The translations under genes and the position numbers were made by a program. Of a stretch of DNA of 33,520 nucleotides, positions 1 through 7,909 are shown piece by piece (the stretch's first letter is position 1; each line of letters begins with the position of its first letter). Source of the stretch: UBA10906 sp049296695. Lineage in GTDB: Bacteria; Pseudomonadota; Gammaproteobacteria; Methylococcales; Methylomonadaceae. The stretch is taken from assembly GCA_049296695.1 (NCBI GenBank), contig JBAQSX010000156.1, forward strand, positions 1-33,520. The letters are read 5' to 3'. The notes below the pieces were generated by a model. The model searched no databases. It saw only the letters and a list, made by a program, of their open reading frames with translations, and was not told where the DNA came from.

Positions 1-39
1 GGCTTTGCCTGACCGTTTCAGGCAAAGCCTGACCTCCAG
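1..39. repeat. Inverted repeat, family A (GTCAGGCTTTGCCTGAC type), cut by window edge
   Basis: The first bases hold GGCTTTGCCTGA and, after a short loop, TCAGGCAAAGCCTGACCTCC, which can fold into a strong hairpin. The left end is cut off by the window start. Related copies lie at 15285-15333 and 16943-16990. Like those, it sits just past the 3' end of a minus-strand gene (the stop of the gene ending at 57), so it may act as a REP-like or transcription-ending hairpin. Confidence 0.75.
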
Positions 40-56
40 TTATTAATAATTATTGA

Positions 57-2294
57 CTAAGCCATATCACGCAATTGCTGTTCTTTTTGTTTTCGTTCAA
101 TTAATAATTCGGCTAATTGCTTATTCAAAGCAAATAACATTTGTTTATAACTGGCAATTTGTTCAATAACGCGTTTATTACTGTCTTCGCGCTGTTTTAA
201 TTGCTCAGTTTCAACACTTAAATCAGCGGCAATACGGGTTTGTTGCGTGAGTAATTCATCAATTTTAATAGTCAGCGCATTAATTTCTTGAGTGACTTTT
301 TGTTCTCTTTGTTGCCACTGCTCAGCATTCATACCCACCGCTGATTCTAAAAAAGCTTTCGCTTCTTGTTTACGCTCAGGTGAAAACGCGCCAATATGAT
401 TAACCAAATCAGTAATAGAATCCGATACTAATTCACTGAGTTCTTTTAATTCTTTAGTTTTATTATTAATCGCCTCTTGGATAACTAAGCTATTAGTATG
501 ATAATCCTTGGCTTTATCATTTAATTGCGTAATGGTATCCTCATGTTTTTTTGAAGCAATCACCAAATTAGTAATTTCATCGGGGTCTATGGCTAATTCT
601 TTTGATTTAAGCCGCTCTTGAATCACATCCATATTGTGTTTGGCTTTATTAATACCCGCATCAAAATCATTAATTTCACCTAAAACCTTGATTTTATCTT
701 CTTCTAAGCCATTTAAAACTTTCTGAATTTTATTGCGTTCGACAATATTACTACGCAAATTTCTACCATAAATCGGGTCAACAAAATCCTCAGCATAACG
801 GGTTAATTCAGCTCTAAAAGCAAACTCAGCTTGTCTGTCTTCTAAATGCTGTCTTTTAGTTTTATAGTCGTCAATACTGGCATTGAGTTGCTTTATTTCT
901 TGGCTAAATAAATTAATTTTATTCTGACAAGTGACGCATTCGGCACTGAGTTTATTAATCGCAGGTTCACTGCTACTAATAAATTCAATGGTTTTTTGTT
1001 TTTCTTGTTCTTTTTCTAAAATATCATCTTTAATGGCCGTTAATTGATTGCGTAGTTTTTGGCGCGCTTCAATTTTTTGGCTTTCTTGTACTTCAGTATC
1101 TTTATTAGGTAAATAATCCTTATAATACCAATCATAAAACCGCTTCGCGCCCATAGGCGAAGGGCTTTGATAACGTTCTTTTTCATCAATACGCGCATCA
1201 AAAAAACCTTCTTGATAACGGGCGTAATTCTCTTGTAATACCGCATCATAATAGATTTTGACATCTTCGGGTTCTAAAATTTTTAAACCCAAAAAAGTGG
1301 CAAAAATCAGAGTCATAAATGAACCTGCTATTAATTGTGATTCCGTCACTGAGAATAATAAAAAGTTTATTTTAGGTCTTTCTATTGAATTCGCCGTGGC
1401 TTTTCTAATACTATCAGTATCATAATTCCAAAAATCACAACGAATAAGACTGCAATAATTAATCAAAACATTATTAATATCCGCTTCTAAATTCGCACTG
1501 ATGGGGACATGGCGTTTATTTCTTTCGCTTAGCGTATAGTTTTCTAACTCAGTTTTTAAAGCGGTTAATTCTTTTTCAGCATGACTGAGTAATAAACGAG
1601 TTTCATCACAAGCTTTACCATTACAGCTTTCATTTTTTGCTAATTCACCTGTTTTTGAATTACGCGTGGCTTTTTCTTCACTTAAAATAGTGATATTAGA
1701 GCGTTTGCTTTTTTTATCGTATTTTTTATCATAAATAACGCTGGCTTTTTTTGATAATAGGGTATTTTCATAAGTTTTTATTTCTTTTTCTTTATCGGCA
1801 ATTTGCTTAATAATGGTTTGTTTTTCTTGTTCAAATTGTTTATCAAGCGCAGTATTAATTTTAGCAAGCTCTAGTCTATTATGTTGATCAATGGCTTGTA
1901 TGCCTTGATTTTTATCAAAGGAATACACTAATAAAGGTTGCGTGGCAAAAATGGCAATTGAAAAAATTAATACTCTCACACCAATAGCGGTATAAAACTT
2001 CCAGTTTTGTTGAGATTTTTTAAATTCATTAAAATCAACACTAATTAAACTTTGGTCTAATATCCACACTAATACCCCGACAATGCTGCCAATAATAATA
2101 GTCACGGCGGTATTATCTGAAACATGATCTTTAATGACATCTGTCCAAGTATATATTTCAACCCCTGCCATGAAAAACACCGCAAGGTTAATTGAAATAA
2201 GCCAGACGATGACTTTCCAAGTCGCCAAATGATTGCCATAGCCATAAGAAAAAATACGAAATAATATCGTTCGCATAGTGTCAGTTAATTTCAT
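57..2294 (-). CDS. DUF4407-type membrane protein with long coiled coils
   Basis: A 745-residue protein. Three hydrophobic segments lie in the first 125 residues (about 23-45, 62-82 and 103-125) and a fourth near 310-335. Between and after them are long Lys/Glu/Gln-rich stretches with heptad character (about 140-250 and 400-740), so the bulk is probably cytoplasmic or periplasmic coiled coil. The second membrane segment ends in a W-I-L-D-Q-S-L-I pattern, close to the DRSL motif I associate with DUF4407 proteins; the layout of four membrane helices plus coiled coil also fits. The molecular role of that family is unknown. A Cys pair (CVTCQ) sits in the C-terminal half. It is transcribed alone, away from the next gene. 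The family call is from memory of the motif, not from a search. Confidence 0.7.
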   Translation of the reverse strand: MKLTDTMRTILFRIFSYGYGNHLATWKVIVWLISINLAVFFMAGVEIYTWTDVIKDHVSDNTAVTIIIGSIVGVLVWILDQSLISVDFNEFKKSQQNWKFYTAIGVRVLIFSIAIFATQPLLVYSFDKNQGIQAIDQHNRLELAKINTALDKQFEQEKQTIIKQIADKEKEIKTYENTLLSKKASVIYDKKYDKKSKRSNITILSEEKATRNSKTGELAKNESCNGKACDETRLLLSHAEKELTALKTELENYTLSERNKRHVPISANLEADINNVLINYCSLIRCDFWNYDTDSIRKATANSIERPKINFLLFSVTESQLIAGSFMTLIFATFLGLKILEPEDVKIYYDAVLQENYARYQEGFFDARIDEKERYQSPSPMGAKRFYDWYYKDYLPNKDTEVQESQKIEARQKLRNQLTAIKDDILEKEQEKQKTIEFISSSEPAINKLSAECVTCQNKINLFSQEIKQLNASIDDYKTKRQHLEDRQAEFAFRAELTRYAEDFVDPIYGRNLRSNIVERNKIQKVLNGLEEDKIKVLGEINDFDAGINKAKHNMDVIQERLKSKELAIDPDEITNLVIASKKHEDTITQLNDKAKDYHTNSLVIQEAINNKTKELKELSELVSDSITDLVNHIGAFSPERKQEAKAFLESAVGMNAEQWQQREQKVTQEINALTIKIDELLTQQTRIAADLSVETEQLKQREDSNKRVIEQIASYKQMLFALNKQLAELLIERKQKEQQLRDMA

Positions 2295-2364
2295 GATAAA
2301 TATCCTGATAATTGATAGGTTAAACGATTAAAGATTGATTATAGTATTATAGTTTTTAGATAAA

Positions 2365-2464
2365 CGTCATTCCAGCATGGATGCTGGAATCCAGTTACAG
2401 GGATGTATTTATAATCGTTACCATCCGTGGTTTCTGGATTTCGGCATCCATGCCGAAATGACGA
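2365..2464. repeat. Compound palindromic repeat (REP-like)
   Basis: The left half contains the palindrome TCCAGCATGGATGCTGGA and the right half TTCGGCATCCATGCCGAA. The outer ends pair as CGTCATT/AATGACG, and the inner flanks pair as GAATCCAG/CTGGATTTC. So two small hairpins are nested in one long inverted repeat. Similar CATTCCAGCATGGATGCTGG repeats are common in intergenic DNA of many proteobacteria. No flanking duplication is visible and no transposase is linked. Confidence 0.75.
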
Positions 2465-2534
2465 GCATTTTTAATTAATATAAAACTGAAATACTATAAA
2501 CTTAACATGTAGCAATAAATCTAATTATATGGAG

Positions 2535-2552
2535 TGCAAACCTAGGTTTGCA
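2535..2552. repeat. Perfect palindrome sharing the core of the MITE copies
   Basis: TGCAAACCTAGGTTTGCA is a perfect 18-bp palindrome centred on CCTAGG. The same CAAACCTAGGTTTG core sits in the middle of the two MITE copies at 11124-11229 and 30393-30506, but the MITE terminal repeats are not found around this one. It is a diverged remnant or an independent use of the same core. Confidence 0.55.
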
Positions 2553-2843
2553 TTTCTGACAGTTAATTAAGTCAGCAGTTGTTAATAACAGCTATTATTT
2601 TTAGGGTAAGTTACGCTTAGATGTTACTACAAAATGATTTTTTTGTACGTTAGCCAATGAAGACTTGCAGAAAAGTTGCTCTATATTACAGTTTCGCTCA
2701 GAATAGCGACAGTGCGTAGACTGTGAACATAAAAATAATATTGCATTGATTTTATTAAAATCAATTGCTTAAAAATAAAAGCTCTAGTCGCTTGCACTTT
2801 AACATCGACTCTTTTTTCCTTAAGTAGCGTTTAAAACCACATA

Positions 2844-3569
2844 ATGATTAATCCACATAAAAAAAATCAATTACTCTTTCTGCTGATTGTCAGTATGAGT
2901 GTTATCCCTTTTTTAATCGCTTGGTATTTAAGCGATAATCCTAACTTATTAAATCGTAGTACCAATAATGGTCAATTAATTATTCCGCCCATTACCACCG
3001 AAAATACCGATTTTACAGGTTTTGATAATTTCTCAGCTTCTAATTTAGGTGAATTAAAAGGACATTGGTTAATTACTAATGTGATTGCGGGAACTGAATG
3101 CAATGAAATCTGTTTAGAGGCTATTTTAAAAACTAAACAATTACGTTTAATGCTCAATAAAGAATTAGCACGCACACGGCGGGTGGTTTTATTATTCAAC
3201 GCGCCAGATACTGATAAGGCGGCGCAATGGTGGTTAAAAGATTCTTTATTAGGTAAATTACGCGAAAATGAGTTGCCATTATTTACTAGCTTATTAAAGC
3301 CCAGTAATAAACTCGATGAGGCTTTAATGACTAAAATCATTGGTTCTGATGATAGAGAATTTGCCTTGCAATCGGATTTAATTCGTTTAATGCCTAATAA
3401 TGAATTAGCCAAAAAAATCAATGCTAGCAGTCAAAGTGGCATCACAGACGGTATGCTATTGCTTATCGACCCATTGGGTAATGTCATGATGCAATACGGC
3501 GCGGGATTCGACCCTTATAAAGTTAAAAACGATCTCATGCACCTGCTGAGAGTGTCACAAATCGGTTAA
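2844..3569 (+). CDS. Membrane-anchored SCO/thioredoxin-like protein, probable cytochrome oxidase assembly factor
   Basis: A 241-residue protein with one N-terminal membrane anchor (about residues 11-29) and a predicted periplasmic body. It contains a C-x3-C pair (Cys86, Cys90) after a G-H-W-L-I-T-N-V strand and a later L-L-I-D-P-L-G-N-V strand, a layout resembling SCO/thioredoxin-fold proteins. The conserved distal His of true SCO1 is not evident. In many gammaproteobacteria a similar short membrane-anchored protein sits directly before ctaA in the cytochrome c oxidase cluster. Here its stop is 11 nt before the gene whose N-terminal half is CtaA-like, which supports that reading. No oxidase subunit gene is in the window, so the link to oxidase assembly rests on context. 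Confidence 0.6.
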   Translation: MINPHKKNQLLFLLIVSMSVIPFLIAWYLSDNPNLLNRSTNNGQLIIPPITTENTDFTGFDNFSASNLGELKGHWLITNVIAGTECNEICLEAILKTKQLRLMLNKELARTRRVVLLFNAPDTDKAAQWWLKDSLLGKLRENELPLFTSLLKPSNKLDEALMTKIIGSDDREFALQSDLIRLMPNNELAKKINASSQSGITDGMLLLIDPLGNVMMQYGAGFDPYKVKNDLMHLLRVSQIG

Positions 3570-3580
3570 TGGAATAAAAC

Positions 3581-5542
3581 ATGTTTAGAATAATTACTCT
3601 GCTCGGCGCGGTTTTAGCGTTTTTGGTGCTATTGATTAGCAGTTATTTTCGTTTAAGCGCGGGTTATACCGAAGCGTTAATCCAAAGTATTAGCGCAATT
3701 TTAAGACCTTTAGGCGCGTACACGGCATTAGCGACGACCGCAGTGCCTGTCTTATTAATTGCCTTGTCGTGGCGTGAGAAGCATTGCAGATTAGCGGCGG
3801 TATTAACCGCGTGGCTGGTCGCCGCTTTAGTCGTTGGGCAAAGTGTGCTGACTTTTTTGGCCGTGCAAAAACAATTGCCGCTTATCCTAACAGGACAAGT
3901 GCTGATTAGTATGACAACAGTGTGGCTGTTGTTTTGGCTGTATTTGCGCGTCAATCCCGCGATTGTGCAACGCAATACGGTGAACACTATGAGCAATATG
4001 GCGATGCTTGCCATGTTGGTTTTAGGCTTGGAAACCGTGTTAGGTTTGTGGCTGAGCAGTCATCACGCGGGGCTTGCTTGCCAAGGTTTTCCGCAATGTA
4101 ACGGGCAGTTGTTACCCGAAGCGGATTTTATCGGTGCGTTTGATTTATCAGGTGTTATATCGGCTGAGGCTTTGGTGGCCATTCATTGGTTGCACCGTGC
4201 TTTTGCTTTAATCACTTTTATTGTATTGAGCTTGGTGTTATTTAAAGCCACGGCAATTACTTCAACGCGGCGGGTGAAAACTGCGGGCGTGTGGCTGGGC
4301 GTGTTGTTATTTGCACAATTATTATTGAGCATACTCAATATCCGCTTAGGTTTGGTGTTTGGCTTGAGCTTAACGCATACCGTGCTGGCAACTTTGCTGA
4401 TGTTCCCGCTGATTGCAATTCGTTTTTACAGTCGTTGGGGATTTTTAGACGTTAAAGCAGACGTTTCAGCAATTAAAGCAAAAACCGTAGTAGAAAAAGC
4501 CCCAGCACCTGTTATTAGCAAGCCAGTTGCTAAGAAAAGCGAAGTCCCCAGCCCTGTTAAAGTTGAAGTTAAAGCAGAAGAAGAATTTGAAGACGCTAAT
4601 CGCTACGTTGAACCCGCAGCAGAATCTTTATATTTACGTTTAAAATCACAATTACACCGCACCCGCTCAGGCTTAGAAGTCTTATTGACAGGTTTGCCGC
4701 TGGGTCAAAAAGCCATTGATGACGATTTATTAGAAGAAATCGAAGCCAGTTTATTAATGGCAGATATTGGCATTGATGCCACCACCGCCATTATCAATCG
4801 TTTAACCCAACGCGTAGAACGCAATCAACTCAGCAACAGCACCGCTTTACTTGCCGCCTTAAAACAAGAATTACTGGCTATTTTAAAAACTTGCGATAAA
4901 CCCTTAGTGATTCCTAAACAAGATAAACCTTTTGTTATCTTAGTGGTAGGCGTGAATGGCGCGGGTAAAACCACCACTATTGGCAAACTGGCTAATCGCT
5001 TAAAAGCCCAAGGACACAGCGTGATGCTCGCCGCTGGCGATACTTTTAGAGCCGCCGCCGTTGAACAGTTGCAAGTCTGGGGTGAGCGTAACCATATTCA
5101 TGTAGTAGCCCAACACACTGGCGCGGATTCGGCTTCGGTGATTTATGATGCTTTGCAATCAGCGCAAGCCAAAGGCATTGATGTGTTAATTGCTGATACT
5201 GCGGGACGTTTGCAAACTAAATCTAATCTCATGGATGAATTGAAAAAAATCAAACGTATTATGACTAAATTAGACGCTAACGCGCCGCATGAAGTGTTAT
5301 TAGTTTTAGATGCGGGGACAGGACAAAACGCGCTATCACAGGCTAAATTATTTAATGAAGCCGTGGAATTAACTGGTTTAGTTTTAACTAAATTAGACGG
5401 TACTGCCAAAGGCGGGGTTATTTTTGCTTTAGCCAAACATTCAGGTATTCCAATTCGTTTTATAGGTATTGGTGAAAGTATTGAAGATTTGCAAGATTTT
5501 CATGCTGAACAGTTTGTGGATGCTTTATTTGTTAGAGACTAA
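3581..5542 (+). CDS. ftsY: Fusion of heme A synthase-like (CtaA/COX15) membrane domain with signal recognition particle receptor FtsY
   Basis: A 653-residue protein. Residues 1-286 are polytopic membrane sequence with CtaA/COX15 features in the second half: a Cys loop (Cys167, Cys173), I-H-W-L-H-R (His202, His205) and L-T-H-T (His266), at the positions of the heme ligands in that family. The first half has the helix pattern but lacks the expected ExxHR and helix-4 His, so the N-terminal heme site and its catalytic Glu appear lost. Residues 287-345 are an Ala/Pro/Lys/Glu linker like a short FtsY A domain. Residues 345-653 are the FtsY NG GTPase: G1 GVNGAGKT (457-464), G3 DTAGR (539-543), G4 TKLD (603-606). 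There is no ATG in the linker that could start FtsY separately. FtsY receives SRP-ribosome complexes at the membrane. The ftsE-ftsX-rpoH genes follow after three inserted genes. The FtsY half is certain; the function of the CtaA half is open. Confidence 0.88.
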   Translation: MFRIITLLGAVLAFLVLLISSYFRLSAGYTEALIQSISAILRPLGAYTALATTAVPVLLIALSWREKHCRLAAVLTAWLVAALVVGQSVLTFLAVQKQLPLILTGQVLISMTTVWLLFWLYLRVNPAIVQRNTVNTMSNMAMLAMLVLGLETVLGLWLSSHHAGLACQGFPQCNGQLLPEADFIGAFDLSGVISAEALVAIHWLHRAFALITFIVLSLVLFKATAITSTRRVKTAGVWLGVLLFAQLLLSILNIRLGLVFGLSLTHTVLATLLMFPLIAIRFYSRWGFLDVKADVSAIKAKTVVEKAPAPVISKPVAKKSEVPSPVKVEVKAEEEFEDANRYVEPAAESLYLRLKSQLHRTRSGLEVLLTGLPLGQKAIDDDLLEEIEASLLMADIGIDATTAIINRLTQRVERNQLSNSTALLAALKQELLAILKTCDKPLVIPKQDKPFVILVVGVNGAGKTTTIGKLANRLKAQGHSVMLAAGDTFRAAAVEQLQVWGERNHIHVVAQHTGADSASVIYDALQSAQAKGIDVLIADTAGRLQTKSNLMDELKKIKRIMTKLDANAPHEVLLVLDAGTGQNALSQAKLFNEAVELTGLVLTKLDGTAKGGVIFALAKHSGIPIRFIGIGESIEDLQDFHAEQFVDALFVRD

Positions 5543-5557
5543 TTGTTTTTAATAGGA

Positions 5558-5597
5558 TAAATAGCTCTTTTAAATTAAAAAATTGAAAGGGCTATTT
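5558..5597 (+). terminator. Possible terminator hairpin after ftsY
   Basis: AAATAGCTCTTTTAAATT and AATTGAAAGGGCTATTT form an imperfect stem just after the ftsY stop. No long T run follows on the plus strand, so it is a weak candidate. Confidence 0.4.
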
Positions 5598-5662
5598 ACA
5601 AGTGCTATTGTTTTTTTTCAAAAATTACAGCATAAATACTACAAGATACATTTAGAGGAATA

Positions 5663-6052
5663 ATGTTGAGCAAATTTCCAGAATATTACCCTAAACAATG
5701 TCCGCCATGTGATGCAAAAGATATTGAAGGACTTGTTTTCAGATTTACCGATAGGAATGTACCAAATAAACGAGATTTTCTCTCTCATTATGAAAAAAAT
5801 TCAAGTAAAGACTGGGAAGATTCTGCTTGTCAAGCTATGGGATTATCTGTTTTTCCATCAAAAGATGCTTGCGAAGAAATGAAGAAAAAAGTTCCCGCTA
5901 TGCGTAGAAAGAAAATTGCATCCGCTAACTTAAATAATGAGCATGGAAAGTTTGCTCATACACCTTCAACAACTTCTAAAAGACATATGACATGGTGGGT
6001 TTCTTGTTCGTTAAATGAACCTTGGATATTGTTTTCAAACGTGGATAGTTAA
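5663..6052 (+). CDS. Unknown protein, first gene of a two-gene unit
   Basis: A 129-residue protein I do not recognise. It has an N-terminal C-P-P-C motif, two more Cys residues around 57-70 and a Trp pair near the C-terminus, with no signal peptide or membrane segment. The start at 5663 is supported by AGAGGA five bases upstream. The stop is only 2 nt before the next start at 6055, so the two genes are probably translationally coupled and work together. Both are more AT-rich than ftsY and ftsE and interrupt the usual ftsY-ftsE adjacency, which suggests acquired DNA. Its short length and partner arrangement could fit a small module such as immunity or defence, but nothing in the sequence proves that. 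Confidence 0.75.
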   Translation: MLSKFPEYYPKQCPPCDAKDIEGLVFRFTDRNVPNKRDFLSHYEKNSSKDWEDSACQAMGLSVFPSKDACEEMKKKVPAMRRKKIASANLNNEHGKFAHTPSTTSKRHMTWWVSCSLNEPWILFSNVDS

Positions 6053-6054
6053 AT

Positions 6055-7251
6055 ATGTTTTATTTACCAAAAAATACATATCTTGGAAAACTTGAAGTCA
6101 AAGATATTTTTGAGTTTTATGATATTCCTCGCTTATTTACTTGTAAAAATAAAACAGGACAACATTACCTTGCTTTATCAATTGATGAATACGAAGAGCA
6201 ATTAATTTGGCTTTATCTTGGAATTTCTGTGGATAGACTTAATTTGCTTATTAATAATAAAATAGACTTACTTTATGTATTTAAAAATCCAGAAAATGGT
6301 TTTTTATTCAAAGTTAAAACTACATATTTGTCTGAACACTCTGAATTAGAATCTATTTTCCCTGAGCAATTAACTGAAGAAGAATTACCTTGTGAAAATA
6401 CATATTTGACTTGTGAAACTGTAAAATATAATTATGGATTAGGAGAAATTGACCCACAAGAATCTGCTCTTGCTTCAAAGAGAGAAGTTTGTAACTTACA
6501 TTTTTATCCTTCTAATGGTTATAAATCTGAACTGGATATTAAAATTCTTGGAAAAACTTTAATTTCATTACAAGAAACTATTGACTCTATTGGTCAAAAA
6601 CATTTAGGAAAAACAACTATAAAAGGTAAAATTCCTATAGATACTTTACAGCAAACTGCCTTAAATGTTTGCCAGATATTTGAGGGGTCGTTTGGTATTC
6701 AATTGAAATCAAGCTATATAGAGAATGATATATTTAATTATTCGCTTGTATCAGATTCTATTGCAGAAGCATTTAACCTTTTTATGCTTAAAGACAATGA
6801 AATGGAGTTAAAAAATAGACTTCATGAATTAAAAGGTAGAGTTGCCTCAAAATATCAACAATTTCTTAAAGATTTGTTAAGTATTGAAAGTGATTTAAAA
6901 ATTGAATGGGGTTCGCCTAAAAATAAACGCGGTGGTAGCTTTATTTTAGAACACAAAGTAATAAGAAAAACTTTTGATATTATTAATAAATTGGAAATAT
7001 CTGAAAAAGATAATATTAGCATAGAAGGTAAATTAATAGGGTGCAATGTAAGAACAAAAACCTATGAAATATTATCATTGAATGATGAAGCAAAGTTTTC
7101 TGGAAGAATTTCTGATAATGCCGATATTCAGCATCCAATTATTAATGATATTTACCAAGTCGAGATAGAACATATTATTAAAACGAAATTATCTTCTGGT
7201 GAAGAAAAGAATGAATGGAATTTAATAAGATTAATTCCTGTTGTTAAGTAA
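6055..7251 (+). CDS. Unknown protein, possibly DUF6575-like
   Basis: A 398-residue soluble protein. Its N-terminal stretch (Y-L-P-K-N-T, then L-G-K-L-E-V, F-Y-D-I-P-R-L-F-T-C-K-N, W-L-Y-L) matches my memory of the DUF6575 family, whose function is unknown. The middle (about 150-290) is charged and partly helical. The C-terminal third has alternating beta-rich stretches and may be a separate domain. No catalytic motif, Walker box or membrane helix is visible. It follows the 129-residue gene with a 2-nt gap. The family name is a tentative recall; the gene itself is clear from its length, low GC in wobble positions and coupling. Confidence 0.7.
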   Translation: MFYLPKNTYLGKLEVKDIFEFYDIPRLFTCKNKTGQHYLALSIDEYEEQLIWLYLGISVDRLNLLINNKIDLLYVFKNPENGFLFKVKTTYLSEHSELESIFPEQLTEEELPCENTYLTCETVKYNYGLGEIDPQESALASKREVCNLHFYPSNGYKSELDIKILGKTLISLQETIDSIGQKHLGKTTIKGKIPIDTLQQTALNVCQIFEGSFGIQLKSSYIENDIFNYSLVSDSIAEAFNLFMLKDNEMELKNRLHELKGRVASKYQQFLKDLLSIESDLKIEWGSPKNKRGGSFILEHKVIRKTFDIINKLEISEKDNISIEGKLIGCNVRTKTYEILSLNDEAKFSGRISDNADIQHPIINDIYQVEIEHIIKTKLSSGEEKNEWNLIRLIPVVK

Positions 7252-7316
7252 TATTTATTTAAAAGATAAATGTTGCATTGCAACGTTTTTATTAATACCT
7301 AATTAGGATAAATAAC

Positions 7317-7892
7317 ATGACCGATGATGAATTAAAAGCCTTAGTTGCCAGCTTAGCCATAGGACAACGTGAATTAACCGAGCAACAAAAAAGAACCGAT
7401 GCGCAATTAGCCAAAACTGACGCGCAATTAGAAAAAATGAGTCGCAAAATTGACCGTCTAGGTGAATTGGTCGGTAATATCAGCAATAATCAAGGTGATA
7501 TTGCTGAAGAATTTTTCTTTCAAAGTTTTGTAAAAAATCCAGTATTGGGTAATATGAAATTTGATTCAGTCAGTCGAAATTTAAATAATCGGATTGGACA
7601 ATTACAAGAAGAATATGATTTAGTATTAATTAACGGCGACAGCTTAGCGGTAATTGAAGTCAAAGCTAAAGCGCATATTAATGATTTAGAAAAGATGATA
7701 AGTCGTAAAATGACAAATTTTAAAAAATTATTTAAAATTTATGATAATTATCATCTTTACGCAGGGATTGCCACATTAGTGACAAATGATGGGTTAATTG
7801 AAAAAGCCAAAGAATTGGGTTTATTTTTATTAACCCAACAAGGCGACCATACGGCTATTATTCAAACAGGTCGCCCATTACATTCATTTTAA
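7317..7892 (+). CDS. Coiled-coil plus PD-(D/E)XK nuclease-like protein (DUF3782-like)
   Basis: A 191-residue protein. Residues 15-60 form a heptad coiled coil with two T-D-A-Q-L repeats. The C-terminal part carries the pattern of the PD-(D/E)XK fold: acidic helix A-E-E-F-F (64-67), E-Y-D (Asp101) and the core I-E-V-K-A-K (Glu114, Lys116). Proteins of this build, often labelled DUF3782, occur in many copies in some filamentous sulfur bacteria and cyanobacteria; whether they cut DNA is not known. A weak SD (AGGATA) lies before the ATG. It is the last of three genes between ftsY and ftsE and ends 17 nt before ftsE, so it may share its transcript. Confidence 0.75.
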   Translation: MTDDELKALVASLAIGQRELTEQQKRTDAQLAKTDAQLEKMSRKIDRLGELVGNISNNQGDIAEEFFFQSFVKNPVLGNMKFDSVSRNLNNRIGQLQEEYDLVLINGDSLAVIEVKAKAHINDLEKMISRKMTNFKKLFKIYDNYHLYAGIATLVTNDGLIEKAKELGLFLLTQQGDHTAIIQTGRPLHSF

Positions 7893-7909
7893 AACCTTAT
7901 ATAAAATCC

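Larger units (their letters stand above)
2295..2843. other. 549-nt intergenic region with repeats, no gene seen
   Basis: This gap separates the divergent DUF4407 and SCO-like genes and must carry both promoters. It holds a compound palindrome at 2365-2464 and a perfect 18-bp palindrome at 2535-2552. From 2553 to 2843 I see only AT-rich sequence, with no convincing open frame, RNA gene or clear sigma-70 promoter. Confidence 0.6.

Noticed and set aside
2972..3421. 149-residue minus-strand open frame
   Set aside because: It lies wholly inside the SCO-like gene on the other strand, has low-complexity Ser/Leu/Asn composition and no SD; it is a shadow frame.
4430..4640. Idea that the CtaA-FtsY fusion is a frameshift artefact
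   Set aside because: The linker is in frame, has plausible FtsY A-domain composition, and there is no stop or alternative ATG; an artefact would more likely break the frame. Left as a check, not as the main reading.
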